Origin: Streptomyces mobaraensis NBRC 13819 = DSM 40847
GTDB lineage: Bacteria; Actinomycetota; Actinomycetes; Streptomycetales; Streptomycetaceae
NCBI RefSeq assembly: GCF_017916255.1
Contig: NZ_CP072827.1
Span: forward strand, 3,931,501-3,995,500
Reading direction: 5' to 3'
DNA: 64,000 nucleotides
Part shown: piece by piece, positions 26,002 to 34,452 of the stretch
How positions within the stretch are numbered: the stretch's first letter is position 1
Layout: each line of letters starts with the position of its first letter
Program-made: the position numbers and the translations under genes
Notes under the pieces: generated by a model
Database searches by the model: none
Seen by the model: only the letters and a program-made list of their open reading frames with translations
What the model was told of the DNA's origin: nothing

Positions 26002-26649
26002 TCACCCCTCCGACGGGTGCGCGGGTTCGCCCAGGAGGCGGGAGAACCGGTTCCAGCGCGCCATTTCGCACCCGTTCACCCGGCTGAAGTCCGTGTCGAC
26101 CGGGCGCCCGGCCCATGTCCCGCTCACATGCGCCCGCTCCGGGCCGCCGTAGATCATCGTGCACTGCGCGTCGGTCGGCACCGGTGCGAAGAGGTCGCGG
26201 TCCCAGCGCGTCTGCCCGTCGAGCTGGTCGCACGCGCCCTGCGGATCGGGGACGGTGCCGAACGTCGGGTGGCAGCGCAGCTCGTACCGGCCGTCGTGGC
26301 GTCCGCTGTCGAAGATCACGACAGTGAGCCGGTCCTCCGGCGTGCGCCCCTGGATGCCCGCCGACGCGTTCCCCGGCGCGCTCCCCGACATGCTTCCCGA
26401 CGCGTTCCCCGGCGCGGGCGTGGACCCGCCGCCCACCCCCGGCAGCGGCGCTCCCGTGGCCGGCGCCTCCCCGGGTCCCGGCGGGATCGGCAGCGGGCGG
26501 GCGGTGGCGGGCGAGGCGCCGATCAAGGGGAGCAGCAGCGGTACGAGCACGGCCGCCGCCAGGGCGGGACGGCCGACGGGCCGGTCGGCGCGCCGGTTGC
26601 CGAGGCGGCCGGAAGGACGAGGCCGAGAACGGGGGCGGTGGAGCGGCAT
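26002..26649 (-). CDS. secreted subtilisin-inhibitor-like (SSI family) protease inhibitor
   Basis: The ATG at 26649 (GGAG just upstream) gives 215 aa with a signal peptide (ALAAAVLVPLLLPLIGASPATA). A Pro/Gly/Ser-rich stretch is followed by an SSI domain at about 110-205. All four SSI cysteines are present (LRCHP, GACDQL, QCTMIY, NGCEM). The reactive loop CTMIYGG suggests Met at P1, as in classical SSI. Such proteins inhibit secreted subtilisin-like and trypsin-like proteases during development. The long N-terminal linker is longer than usual for SSI (about 110-145 aa total). Confidence 0.85.
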   Translation of the reverse strand: MPLHRPRSRPRPSGRLGNRRADRPVGRPALAAAVLVPLLLPLIGASPATARPLPIPPGPGEAPATGAPLPGVGGGSTPAPGNASGSMSGSAPGNASAGIQGRTPEDRLTVVIFDSGRHDGRYELRCHPTFGTVPDPQGACDQLDGQTRWDRDLFAPVPTDAQCTMIYGGPERAHVSGTWAGRPVDTDFSRVNGCEMARWNRFSRLLGEPAHPSEG

Positions 26650-26856
26650 GCGGGAACTCCGTGGGTCGCGGGGTGGTGCGGCCCGGCGGACCGGCCGCAT
26701 CCTCACCCCTCTAACGCCCGGATGCGCCGTGCGTTGCGCGCCCGGAACCGCTTTGCCCGGGGGCCGTCGGGCCCGGTACCGTAGAGTGCGATTGGTGGCG
26801 AGCCCCAGGGCTGTGTCATCATCTGCACGCAACATCCGCGTACGCGCGGGTGTGCT

Positions 26857-26947
26857 GGAGGCGTCGCCTAGTCCGGTCTATGGCGCCGCACTGCTAATGC
26901 GGTTTGGGTCTTAAAGCCCATCGAGGGTTCAAATCCCTCCGCCTCCG
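26857..26947 (+). tRNA. tRNA-Ser (anticodon GCU)
   Basis: The acceptor stem GGAGGCG (26857-26863) pairs with CGCCTCC (26940-26946), discriminator G26947. The anticodon loop CTGCTAA gives GCT. A long variable arm (class II) and the T-loop GGTTCAAATCC are present. CCA is not encoded. Confidence 0.95.
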
Positions 26948-26955
26948 CAGCCGGG

Positions 26956-26989
26956 AGCCCCGGCCGTCGATCCGACGGCCGGGGCTTTT
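26956..26989 (+). terminator. Rho-independent terminator of tRNA-Ser(GCU)
   Basis: A 13-bp perfect stem (26956-26968 with 26974-26986) has a 5-nt loop and is followed by a T run (26986-26989). Confidence 0.9.
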
Positions 26990-27006
26990 CCGTGTTCCCG
27001 CTCCAT

Positions 27007-27066
27007 GTTTCCGCGGGGCTGCCGTGTCCCGTAGGACGTTTCCGCGGGGCTGCCGTGTCCCGTAGG
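27007..27066. repeat. 31-bp direct repeat, two copies, between tRNA genes
   Basis: A 29-bp block starting GTTTCCGCGGGGCTGCCG is repeated exactly at 27007-27035 and 27038-27066. Further GTTTCC/TTCCG echoes continue to about 27100. Confidence 0.85.
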
Positions 27067-27197
27067 GCTTCCGTGCGGTTTCCTCAGTGTTTCCGCAGGT
27101 CAAGAGGGGTTGCGGCAATGGATTTCGTCTCACGGCGCAGTTCATGTAATGTTGTTCCCGCAACGCCGACCGGCAAGAAAGACCGCCGGGAAGCCGA

Positions 27198-27270
27198 GCG
27201 CTCGTAGCTTAACGGATAGAGCACTTGACTACGGATCAAGAGGTTGCAGGTTCGAATCCTGCCGAGCGCG
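27198..27270 (+). tRNA. tRNA-Arg (anticodon ACG)
   Basis: The acceptor stem GCGCTCG (27198-27204) pairs with CGAGCGC (27263-27269), discriminator G27270. The anticodon loop GACTACGGATC region gives ACG, and its A34 is the substrate of the TadA deaminase encoded at 39042-39536. CCA is not encoded. Confidence 0.95.
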
Positions 27271-27317
27271 CAGCCGAGAGACCGGTGCCACAGTGTTGGA
27301 CCCGGTCTCCCGACCGT

Positions 27318-27391
27318 CGCGGGGTGGAGCAGCTCGGTAGCTCGCTGGGCTCATAACCCAGAGGTCGCAGGTTCAAATCCTGTCCCCGCTA
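27318..27391 (+). tRNA. initiator tRNA-fMet (anticodon CAU)
   Basis: The stem CGCGGGG/CCCCGCT has an unpaired first position (C1 opposite T72), and the anticodon stem has three consecutive G-C pairs (GGGCTCATAACCC). Both are initiator hallmarks. Confidence 0.95.
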
Positions 27392-27397
27392 CTCGAT

Positions 27398-27431
27398 CCG
27401 AAGGCCCGGTACTCAGGTACCGGGCCTTCGG
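27398..27431 (+). terminator. terminator hairpin after tRNA-fMet
   Basis: A 15-bp perfect stem (27398-27412 with 27417-27431) has a TCAG loop. Confidence 0.8.
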
Positions 27432-27482
27432 CGTTCCCGTACCCGGGCCCGGCCCCGGACGCGCCGAAGGGAGCTCCGTTCC

Positions 27483-28553
27483 GTGCGAGACGACGAGATC
27501 ACCTCCTTCTGGCGCGCCCTCGGTCTGCCGGGTCTGATCGACGTGCACGCCCACTTCATGCCCGAGCGCGTCCTCACCAAGGTCTGGTCCTACTTCGACG
27601 CGGCCGGGGAACGGATCGGCCGCCCGTGGCCGATCACTTACCGGGACGCGGAGGACGACCGGGTGCGTACCCTGCGCGCCTTCGGGGTGCGCGCCTTCAC
27701 GTCGATGATCTACCCGCACAAGCCGGGCATGGCGGACTGGCTCAACGCCTGGGCGGCGGACTTCGCGGCCCGGACGCCGGACTGCCTGCACACCGCCACC
27801 TTCTTCCCCGAGCCGGGAGCCGTCCGGTCGGTCCGGGCGGCGCTCGACGCCGGCGCCCGGATCTTCAAGGCGCACCTCCAAGTGGGCGCGTACGACCCCT
27901 GCGACCCCCTGCTGGACGGGGTGTGGGGGCTGCTGGCCGAGGCGGGCGCGCCGGTGGTGACGCACTGCGGTTCGGGTCCGGTGCCGGGGCCGTTCACCGG
28001 ACCGGGGCCCGTCGGGCGGGTGCTGGCCCGGCATCCGGGGCTGCAGCTGGTCGTGGCCCACATGGGCGTCCCGGAGTACGGCGCCTTCCTCGATCTGGCC
28101 GAGCGGTACCCGGGCGTGCACCTCGACACGACCATGGCCTTCACCGACTTCATCGAGGACGTGGCGCCGTTCCCGGTCGAGGAGCGCCCGCGGCTGGCGG
28201 CGCTGGGGGACCGGATCCTGTTCGGCAGCGATTTCCCCAACATCCCCTACGGGTACGGGCACGCCCTGGCCGCCCTCACCCGGCTCGGGCAGGACGAGGA
28301 CTGGCTGCGCGGGGTGTGCCACGACAACGCGGCGCGGCTCCTCGGCCTCCCGGGACTGGCTGCGCGGGGTGTGCCACGACAACGCGGCGCGGCTCCTCGG
28401 CCTCCCGGGACCGGACGGCGACGGCGGTGCGCCGGCCGCTGGATGACCACGGCCGACGACACTCTCTCCTCCCCTCGTAGCGCGGATTCTCAGACGTTTC
28501 CCAGACAGCCGAAAGGCGGCTCTCAGGGGCCCGGCGCACCCTCATGGGCATGA
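27483..28553 (+). CDS. amidohydrolase (ACMSD/amidohydrolase-2 family) with frameshifted C-terminus
   Basis: The TIM-barrel metal sites are intact: IDVHAHF near the N-terminus, VTHCGSG, VVAHMG and FGSDFP. After residue about 291 the reading frame is thrown off by an exact 55-bp tandem duplication (28298-28352 and 28353-28407). With one copy the protein would read DNAARLLGLPG-PDGDGG and stop at 28445 (302 aa). As given it runs on with an Arg/Pro-rich tail to 356 aa and overlaps the next gene by 10 bp. The catalytic core is probably functional, the tail aberrant. Reaction unknown. Confidence 0.85.
   Translation: MRDDEITSFWRALGLPGLIDVHAHFMPERVLTKVWSYFDAAGERIGRPWPITYRDAEDDRVRTLRAFGVRAFTSMIYPHKPGMADWLNAWAADFAARTPDCLHTATFFPEPGAVRSVRAALDAGARIFKAHLQVGAYDPCDPLLDGVWGLLAEAGAPVVTHCGSGPVPGPFTGPGPVGRVLARHPGLQLVVAHMGVPEYGAFLDLAERYPGVHLDTTMAFTDFIEDVAPFPVEERPRLAALGDRILFGSDFPNIPYGYGHALAALTRLGQDEDWLRGVCHDNAARLLGLPGLAARGVPRQRGAAPRPPGTGRRRRCAGRWMTTADDTLSSPRSADSQTFPRQPKGGSQGPGAPSWA
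28298..28407. repeat. exact 55-bp tandem duplication inside the amidohydrolase gene
   Basis: Positions 28298-28352 and 28353-28407 are identical, each beginning GGACTGGCTGCGCGGGGTG. Since 55 is not a multiple of three, the duplication shifts the frame. The lack of divergence shows that it is recent, or an assembly artefact. Confidence 0.95.
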
Positions 28554-28915
28554 CCATCGCATCGACGGAAGCACGCCCCCGCCCCGCCCTCGGAGCCCCA
28601 AGTGCCCGGCCGTACCTTGCCGTAGGCGATCTGGTCCTGGACGAGGCGAACCGGGAGGCGATCCGCGGCGGCACGGCGATCCCGCTGACGGCGACGGAGT
28701 GCGCGCTGCTGCGCCAGCTGATGCGGGAGCCCGGCCGGGTGCTCAGCAAGACGCTGCTGCTGGACCGGGTGTGGGCGCACTCCTTCGGCCCGGGAGACCG
28801 GGGCAACGTCGTCGAGCTCTATATCTCCTATCTGCGCAAGAAGATCGACGCCGGCCGGCCGCCGATGATCCACACCCGACGCGGCATGGGGTACGTCCTG
28901 AAGCCGGCGTCCTGA
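28544..28915 (+). CDS. OmpR/PhoB-type winged-helix DNA-binding protein without receiver domain
   Basis: The 123-aa product is a complete trans_reg_C domain (residues 24-120: LTATECALLRQLMREPGRVLSKTLLLDRVW ... GNVVELYISYLRKKID ... RRGMGYVLKP). No phospho-acceptor domain precedes it, and no histidine kinase is adjacent. The start could be 28544 or 28550; neither has a strong ribosome site. It could act constitutively or under protein-level control. Its target is unknown. Confidence 0.88.
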   Translation: MGMTIASTEARPRPALGAPSARPYLAVGDLVLDEANREAIRGGTAIPLTATECALLRQLMREPGRVLSKTLLLDRVWAHSFGPGDRGNVVELYISYLRKKIDAGRPPMIHTRRGMGYVLKPAS

Positions 28916-28979
28916 CGGCGGCCGGAGGGGCTGCCCTCACGCTGCTCGCTCCCCACTGGCGGCTGCTTCTACGATGCTT

Positions 28980-29035
28980 CTACGGTGTACGGCAAATTCC
29001 CTGTACACCGTAGAGCCCTCTCTTGTACGGTGTAG
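28980..29035. promoter_or_regulatory. operator cluster upstream of the DHA2 exporter
   Basis: CTACGGTGTAC (28980-28990) and GTACACCGTAG (29003-29013) form an 11-bp inverted repeat. A third half-site GTACGGTGTAG follows at 29025-29035. It lies between 37 and 92 bp before the exporter ATG and fits binding by the TetR encoded at 30734. Confidence 0.75.
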
Positions 29036-29071
29036 ACCGATCACGTCGGCCTGCCCTGCAAGGAGCCCGCC

Positions 29072-30607
29072 ATGGCGGCGTCCACCCCTGTCTCGTCACC
29101 CCCTGCGGAAGCACCGCACCCCGTCCGTCACCCCACTCGCTGGGTGATCCTGGGCGTCATATGCCTCGCGCAGCTCACCGTGCTGCTCGACAACACCGTC
29201 CTCAATGTGGCGATCCCGTCGCTCACCACGGAGATGGGCGCCGCGACCGCCGACATCCAGTGGATGCTCAACGCGTACTCGCTGGTGCAGTCCGGTCTGC
29301 TGCTCACCGCAGGCAACCTCGCCGACCGCTACGGGCGGAAGAAGATGCTGGCCACCGGGCTCGCGCTGTTCGGCCTGGGCTCGCTCGGCGCCGGACTGTC
29401 GGAGACCACCGGCCAGTTGATCGCCGCGCGGGCCGGCATGGGCGTCGGCGGCGCGCTGTTGATGACCACCACGCTCGCCGTCGTCGTCCAGGTCTTCGAC
29501 GACGAGGAGCGCACCAAGGCGATCGGCGTCTGGGGCGCGGTGGGCTCGCTGGGCTTCGCCTGCGGGCCGCTGATCGGCGGCACCCTGCTCGACCACTTCT
29601 GGTGGGGCTCGATCTTCCTGGTCAACATCCCGGTGGCGGTCATCGGCCTGGTCGCCGTGGTCAAGCTGGTGCCCGAGTCGAAGAACCCGGCCGGCGACCG
29701 CCCCGACCTCCTCGGTGCCCTGCTCTCCACCCTCGGCATGACCGGCATCGTCTTCGCGATCATCTCCGGCCCCGAGCACGGCTGGACGTCCGGCCGGGTG
29801 CTGCTCCCCGGCGGTGCCGGTGTCCTGATCATGGCCGCGTTCGTCCTCTGGGAGCTGCGCATCCCGTACCCCATGCTCGACATGCACTTCTTCCGCAACC
29901 GCCGCTTCGTCGCGGCCGTCATGGGCGGGATCCTGGTGGCGCTCGGCATGGGCGGATCGTTCTTCCTGCTCACCTCGCACCTGCAACTGGTGCTGCACTA
30001 CGGGCCGCTGGAGACCGGGCTGCGGATGACGCCGCTGGCCCTGATGATCGTCGTCCTCAACCTCACGGGCGTCGGCGCCCGGCTGATGACGAAGCTCGGC
30101 GGCCCGCTCACCATCGCCGGCGGTATGACGCTGCTGGCCGCCGGCCTGGCCGTGATCGCCTGGACCGGCGACCACGGGTACGGCGGGATGCTCGCCGGCC
30201 TGCTCCTAATGGGCGTCGGCATCGCCCTGGCCTCCCCCGCCATGGCCACCGCGATCATGTCGGCCATCCCGCCGGAGAAGGCCGGGGTCGGCGCGGGCGT
30301 CAACGGCACGCTCCAGGAGTTCGGCAACGGGCTCGGCGTCGCCGTCCTCGGCGCGGTGCTCAACTCCCGCTTCGCCGCGCTGCTCCCGGCCGTCGCCGCC
30401 GGGGCCGGCTCGCTGCCGGAGGCCCTGGGCAAGGCCCGGACGGCCGCCCAGCGCTCCGAGGTGCAGGACGCGTTCGCGTCCGGTGTGCAGGCGGGCCAGC
30501 TCGTCGGCGCGGCGGCCGTGCTGGCGGGCGGCATCGTGGCGGCCTTCCTGCTGCGCAGGGCCGAGCGGGCCGACGCCGCGGCGGCTCCGGCGGCTGCGGG
30601 TGGCTGA
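29072..30607 (+). CDS. MFS exporter, DHA2 (EmrB/QacA, 14-span) family
   Basis: The 511-aa protein has about 14 hydrophobic segments, motif A NLADRYGRKKML after span 2 and the antiporter motif C region LGFACGPLIGGTLLD, both typical of proton-coupled drug exporters. AAGGAG lies 7 nt before the ATG. An operator cluster precedes it and a TetR gene follows on the same strand 126 bp downstream. Substrates cannot be predicted. Confidence 0.92.
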   Translation: MAASTPVSSPPAEAPHPVRHPTRWVILGVICLAQLTVLLDNTVLNVAIPSLTTEMGAATADIQWMLNAYSLVQSGLLLTAGNLADRYGRKKMLATGLALFGLGSLGAGLSETTGQLIAARAGMGVGGALLMTTTLAVVVQVFDDEERTKAIGVWGAVGSLGFACGPLIGGTLLDHFWWGSIFLVNIPVAVIGLVAVVKLVPESKNPAGDRPDLLGALLSTLGMTGIVFAIISGPEHGWTSGRVLLPGGAGVLIMAAFVLWELRIPYPMLDMHFFRNRRFVAAVMGGILVALGMGGSFFLLTSHLQLVLHYGPLETGLRMTPLALMIVVLNLTGVGARLMTKLGGPLTIAGGMTLLAAGLAVIAWTGDHGYGGMLAGLLLMGVGIALASPAMATAIMSAIPPEKAGVGAGVNGTLQEFGNGLGVAVLGAVLNSRFAALLPAVAAGAGSLPEALGKARTAAQRSEVQDAFASGVQAGQLVGAAAVLAGGIVAAFLLRRAERADAAAAPAAAGG

Positions 30608-30733
30608 GAGTGAAGCCGACGGCGCCGCCCGGACTGTCGGTGCTCACGAAGCGGACGACCCCGCCGACGCGGACGGCGCGACCGGCAGGGCCTAGCATCA
30701 GGACGGAGCAGCGAAGCGGTGGAAAGGGAACGC

Positions 30734-31531
30734 ATGGCCGGCGGCAATCGCGCGGGGAACCCGAGGACCAGCATCTGGCTGGCCGAAGGGAAACCCGCCC
30801 CGCGGCGCAGGGCGTCCGCGGACCGGTCCCGGGAGCAGCCGGGCTCGCTGGACCGCGAGCGGATCATCGCCGCCGCCATCCGCCTGCTCGACGCCGAGGG
30901 GCTGACCAAGTTCTCGATGCGCCGCCTGGCCGCCGAGCTCGGGGTGACCGCCATGTCGGTCTACTGGTACGTCGACAACAAGGACGACCTCCTCGAACTG
31001 GTCCTGGACGAGGTGAGCGGCGAGATGGCGCTCCCCGACCCGGACGCCGAGGACGCCGACTGGCGCGACCAGCTGCGGCAGCTCGCCCACGAGTACCGGG
31101 GGATGCTCGTCCGGCACCCGTGGGTGGCCCGGCTGGTCGGCCAGTACCTCAACATCGGCCCCCGGTCGATGCGGTTCAGCGACGCCACCCTGAGGGTGCT
31201 GCGGCGCAGCGGCGCCGAGCCGAGCCGGATCTCGGGTTCGCTGGGCGCGCTGTTCCAGTTCGTCTACGGCTTCGCCACCGTCCAGACGCTCTACGAGGAG
31301 CGCTGCCGGGACGCGGGCCTCGACCAGCAGGAGTACCTCAAGGAGGTCTCGGACTCGCTGACCGAGAGCCCTGACTTCGCGGAGCGGTACAGCGAGAGCA
31401 TGGCGATGGCGCAGCGGTTGCGCGAGGAGCCGCTCGAGGACCTGTGGGAGCGCGACTTCACCGTCGGGCTGGACACGGTGATCGCGGGCATCGAGGTGAT
31501 GCGGGACCGCTTGCGGGACGAGGAGGCGTAG
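30734..31531 (+). CDS. TetR-family repressor with TetR_C_1-type ligand domain
   Basis: The ATG at 30734 (AAGGGA upstream) gives 265 aa. A charged N-terminal arm precedes the HTH at about 40-85 (IIAAAIRLLDAEGLTKFSMRRLAAELGVTAMSVYWYVDNKDDL). The C-terminal part resembles the TetR_C_1 class that contains tetracycline repressors. It lies downstream of the DHA2 exporter on the same strand, and both are probably autoregulated through the palindromes at 28980-29035. Confidence 0.9.
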   Translation: MAGGNRAGNPRTSIWLAEGKPAPRRRASADRSREQPGSLDRERIIAAAIRLLDAEGLTKFSMRRLAAELGVTAMSVYWYVDNKDDLLELVLDEVSGEMALPDPDAEDADWRDQLRQLAHEYRGMLVRHPWVARLVGQYLNIGPRSMRFSDATLRVLRRSGAEPSRISGSLGALFQFVYGFATVQTLYEERCRDAGLDQQEYLKEVSDSLTESPDFAERYSESMAMAQRLREEPLEDLWERDFTVGLDTVIAGIEVMRDRLRDEEA

Positions 31532-31568
31532 CCTCCCGGGGGCAAACGCCACGGCCCCGAATACGACG

Positions 31569-31614
31569 GACGCCCCCGTCCGCGAAGGACATCTCCTTCG
31601 CGGACGGGGGCGTC
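31569..31614. terminator. bidirectional terminator, 21-bp perfect stem
   Basis: Positions 31569-31589 pair without mismatch with 31594-31614 around a CATC loop, between convergent tetR and exporter genes. A partial repeat of the stem (GACGGACGGGGGCGTC) follows at 31620-31635. Confidence 0.85.
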
Positions 31615-31815
31615 GCGTTGACGGACGGGGGCGTCGCGCCACCCGCCGGCGGAAAGCACTCGGCCCCGGAAGCCGTGCGCAGGCCGTCCCCTGCCTTGTG
31701 TGCGCACCGCTTCCGGGGCCGTTCGCCCGGGGTCTTCTCATGCCGTTCGGCCCCGGGCCGCCGGCCGGTCGTCCCCGCTCGTGGACGTCCGGCCGGAGTC
31801 TGTGAGGCGCGGGCC

Positions 31816-33450
31816 TCAGACCGCCTTCGCGGGCTCGGCGTCCTTCGCCGGGGCGGAGGAGTCCGCCGGCGCGCCGGGCCGGCCCTTGAGGGCCACTTCC
31901 TTGATGAACAGGGTCAGCAGGAAGGCGATCAGCGCGGTCGGGGCGGCGTAGGTGAAGACGTCGCCGACGCCGTGCCCGTAGGCGCTCTCCATGATCGAAC
32001 GCAGCGGCTCGGGCAGGTGCTTGACGTCCGGGATCCCGCCGCCGCCACCGCCCTGCTTGGCGATGGCCGCGCCCTTCGGGCCGAGGGCGATCAGACCGTC
32101 CTTGACGTAGTCCGTGACCCGGTTGGCCATGACCGCGCCCAGCGCCGAGACGCCGACCGCGCCGCCGAGGGAGCGGAAGAACGTGACGACGGAGCTGGCG
32201 GCGCCGAGGTCCTTGGGCGCGACCTGGTTCTGCGCGGCGAGCACCAGGTTCTGCATCATCATGCCCATACCGAGGCCCATGAGCGCCATGTAGCAGGCGA
32301 GCTGCCAGTACGGGGTGTCGTAGCGGATGCTGCCCAGCAGGCCCAGGCCGGCGGTGAGCAGGACGCCACCGGAGACCAGCCATGCCTTCCAGCGACCGGT
32401 CTTGGTGATGATCTGACCGGAGACGGTCGAGGAGATGAACAGACCGGCGATCAGCGGGATGGTCATGACGCCGGACATGGTCGGCGTCTCGCCACGGGCG
32501 AGCTGGAAGTACTGCGAGAGGAAGACGGTGCCGGCGAACATCGCCACACCGACGAAGAGGCTGGAGGCCGAGGCGAGGGCGATCGTCTTGTTGCGGAACA
32601 GCCGCAGCGGGATGATCGGCTCGGCGGCCTTGGACTCCACCAGGATGAAGATCGCGCCGAGCGCGACCGAACCGCCGACCATGACGGCGGTCTGCCAGGA
32701 CAGCCAGTCGTAGTTCTTGCCGGCCAGGGTCACCCAGACCAGCAGCAGCGTGGCGGCGGCGGATATGAAGAACGCGCCGAGCCAGTCCACCTTCACCTGC
32801 CGCTTGACGACCGGGAGGTGCAGGGTGCGCTGGAGCACGATCAGGGCGAGGACCGCGAACGGCACACCGACGTAGAAGCACCAGCGCCAGCCGAGCCAGC
32901 TGGTGTCGGTGATCACGCCGCCGAGCAGCGGACCGCCGACGGTGGCGACGGCGAAGGTGGCGCCCAGGTAGCCGCTGTACCGGCCGCGCTCACGCGGCGA
33001 GATCATCGCGGCCATGACGATCTGGGCGAGGGCCGACAGACCGCCGACGCCGATGCCCTGGACGACACGGCAGGCGATGAGCATGCTCGTGTTCTGCGAC
33101 AGACCGGCCACCACGGAACCGGCGACGTAGACCACCAGCGCGGCCTGGACCAGCAGCTTCTTGCTGAAGAGGTCGGAGAGCTTGCCCCACAGCGGCGTCG
33201 ACGCGGTCATCGCGAGCAGCGCGGCGGTGACGGTCCAGGTGTAGGCGGACTGGCTGCCGTGCAGATCGTGCATGATCTTCGGCAGCGCGTTGGAGACGAT
33301 CGTCGACGACAGGATCGCCACGAACATGCCGAGCAGCAGCCCGGACAGCGCACGCATGATCTGACTGTGCGTCATGTCGATGCCGGGCGCGTCGGACGGT
33401 GCGTGATCGGTGTGGCTGTCCCGCACACCTGGCGGTGTGGTCTTGGCCAT
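31816..33450 (-). CDS. MFS exporter, DHA2 (14-span) family, MarR-controlled
   Basis: The 544-aa protein has about 14 spans, with motif A GKLSDLFSKKLL and motif C LGATFAVATVGGPLLGGVITD. A Gly-rich cytoplasmic or extracellular loop (KQGGGGGGIPDVKHL) precedes the last spans, and the tail is Ala/Pro/Asp-rich. It follows a MarR gene by 30 bp in the same operon, so it is likely to be induced when MarR binds a drug-like ligand. Confidence 0.92.
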   Translation of the reverse strand: MAKTTPPGVRDSHTDHAPSDAPGIDMTHSQIMRALSGLLLGMFVAILSSTIVSNALPKIMHDLHGSQSAYTWTVTAALLAMTASTPLWGKLSDLFSKKLLVQAALVVYVAGSVVAGLSQNTSMLIACRVVQGIGVGGLSALAQIVMAAMISPRERGRYSGYLGATFAVATVGGPLLGGVITDTSWLGWRWCFYVGVPFAVLALIVLQRTLHLPVVKRQVKVDWLGAFFISAAATLLLVWVTLAGKNYDWLSWQTAVMVGGSVALGAIFILVESKAAEPIIPLRLFRNKTIALASASSLFVGVAMFAGTVFLSQYFQLARGETPTMSGVMTIPLIAGLFISSTVSGQIITKTGRWKAWLVSGGVLLTAGLGLLGSIRYDTPYWQLACYMALMGLGMGMMMQNLVLAAQNQVAPKDLGAASSVVTFFRSLGGAVGVSALGAVMANRVTDYVKDGLIALGPKGAAIAKQGGGGGGIPDVKHLPEPLRSIMESAYGHGVGDVFTYAAPTALIAFLLTLFIKEVALKGRPGAPADSSAPAKDAEPAKAV

Positions 33451-33480
33451 GGACTTCCTTTTCGTGATGCTGTCGGGCGG

Positions 33481-33984
33481 TCAGTGGGGTGTACGGGCCG
33501 ACGGGCAGGCCGCGAGGTCGTGCGCCGGGGAGGCGCCGCCGGGGGCGACGGGCCGGTGGCACTCGCCGAAGCTCTCCCGCAGCCGGGCGAGCAGACCGAC
33601 GATCTGCGTGATCTCCGCGTCGCTCCAGTCACCCAGGCAGTGCGCCAGGGCCTCGGTGTAGCGGGCGCTGACGTCGTCCAGCAGCGCCTCGCCGCTGGGG
33701 GTGAGGCGCAGCAGCCGGGAGCGCTTGTCCAGCCGGTCCGGCTGCCGGTCGAGCCAGCCCCGTTCCGCGGCGTACGCCACATGGCGGCTGGTCACCGACA
33801 TGTCGACGACCAGCAGCTCCGCGAGCTTGCTCATCCGCATCTCGCCGTACCGCTTGAGCAGGGTGAGCACGATGACCGAGGTGGGCGGGCAGTCGGGGGG
33901 AAGGACCCGGGCGAGGCCGCGCTTGATGACGCCGATGGCGCTGAGCTGCTGGGCGAGCTCCTGGTACTGCTCGTGCGCGGCCAA
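33481..33984 (-). CDS. MarR-family repressor
   Basis: The 167-aa winged-helix protein has MRMSKLAELLVVDMSVTSRHVAYAAERGWLDR as recognition helix and RLDKRSRLLRLTPSG as wing. It is the first gene of an operon with the DHA2 exporter. Two palindromes of one consensus lie at 34005-34046, immediately upstream of its start, so autorepression is the likely mode. Confidence 0.93.
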   Translation of the reverse strand: MAAHEQYQELAQQLSAIGVIKRGLARVLPPDCPPTSVIVLTLLKRYGEMRMSKLAELLVVDMSVTSRHVAYAAERGWLDRQPDRLDKRSRLLRLTPSGEALLDDVSARYTEALAHCLGDWSDAEITQIVGLLARLRESFGECHRPVAPGGASPAHDLAACPSARTPH

Positions 33985-34004
33985 CGGATCCTCCCGTTTT
34001 TAAG

Positions 34005-34046
34005 TTGCTTAGGGCAACCATAGAGGTTGTTGGTTGCTGAAGGCAA
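34005..34046. promoter_or_regulatory. twin MarR operators
   Basis: TTGCTTAGGGCAA (34005-34017) and TTGCTGAAGGCAA (34034-34046) share TTGCT-x-A-x-GGCAA and are spaced 29 bp, about three helical turns. They lie 20-60 bp upstream of the MarR start. Confidence 0.8.
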
Positions 34047-34230
34047 ACGAAAAGCGGTAAAGAGGAGTAAAGGAGGGGTCAAGTTCAACGATCAAATGAT
34101 GAGTGACGGGGACGTGACGGAGCGCGGCGCCGTCGGGTGGCCGGGAGCGGCAGAGCTGCCCACCAGGCACAGGAGTGGGAGCGGTGCCCCGCGCGCGGGG
34201 GCGGGCCGGGCTTCGCTAGGGTCCTGGTCC

Positions 34231-34452
34231 ATGGCCAACCCCCATCAGCAGCGTCCCGAGGGCAACTACGACCCCGCGGGCAGCACTCAGATGTTCCGCG
34301 CCTTCGTCGACGAGGGCGCTCCCGGGCCGCGCGCGGCCGCTCCGGCGAGCCATGGGCGCTCGTCCTCGTCCGGTCCCCGAGTGGGTGTGATCCTGGGCGT
34401 CGTGGCCGTGCTGGCGGTCGTGGCGGCGGTCGCCTGGCTCGCGCTCGGCTGA
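34231..34452 (+). CDS. small C-tail-anchored membrane protein, 73 aa
   Basis: A hydrophilic N-terminus (ANPHQQRPEGNYDPAGSTQMF) is followed by a C-terminal span (VGVILGVVAVLAVVAAVAWLALG). TAGGGT lies 12 bp upstream and could be a -10 box of a nearly leaderless transcript. Unknown function. Confidence 0.7.
   Translation: MANPHQQRPEGNYDPAGSTQMFRAFVDEGAPGPRAAAPASHGRSSSSGPRVGVILGVVAVLAVVAAVAWLALG

Noticed and set aside
29023..31374. A long Arg/Pro-rich plus-strand frame over the DHA2 exporter
   Set aside because: It is frame +2 of the exporter and TetR genes; the composition is that of a GC-bias shadow.
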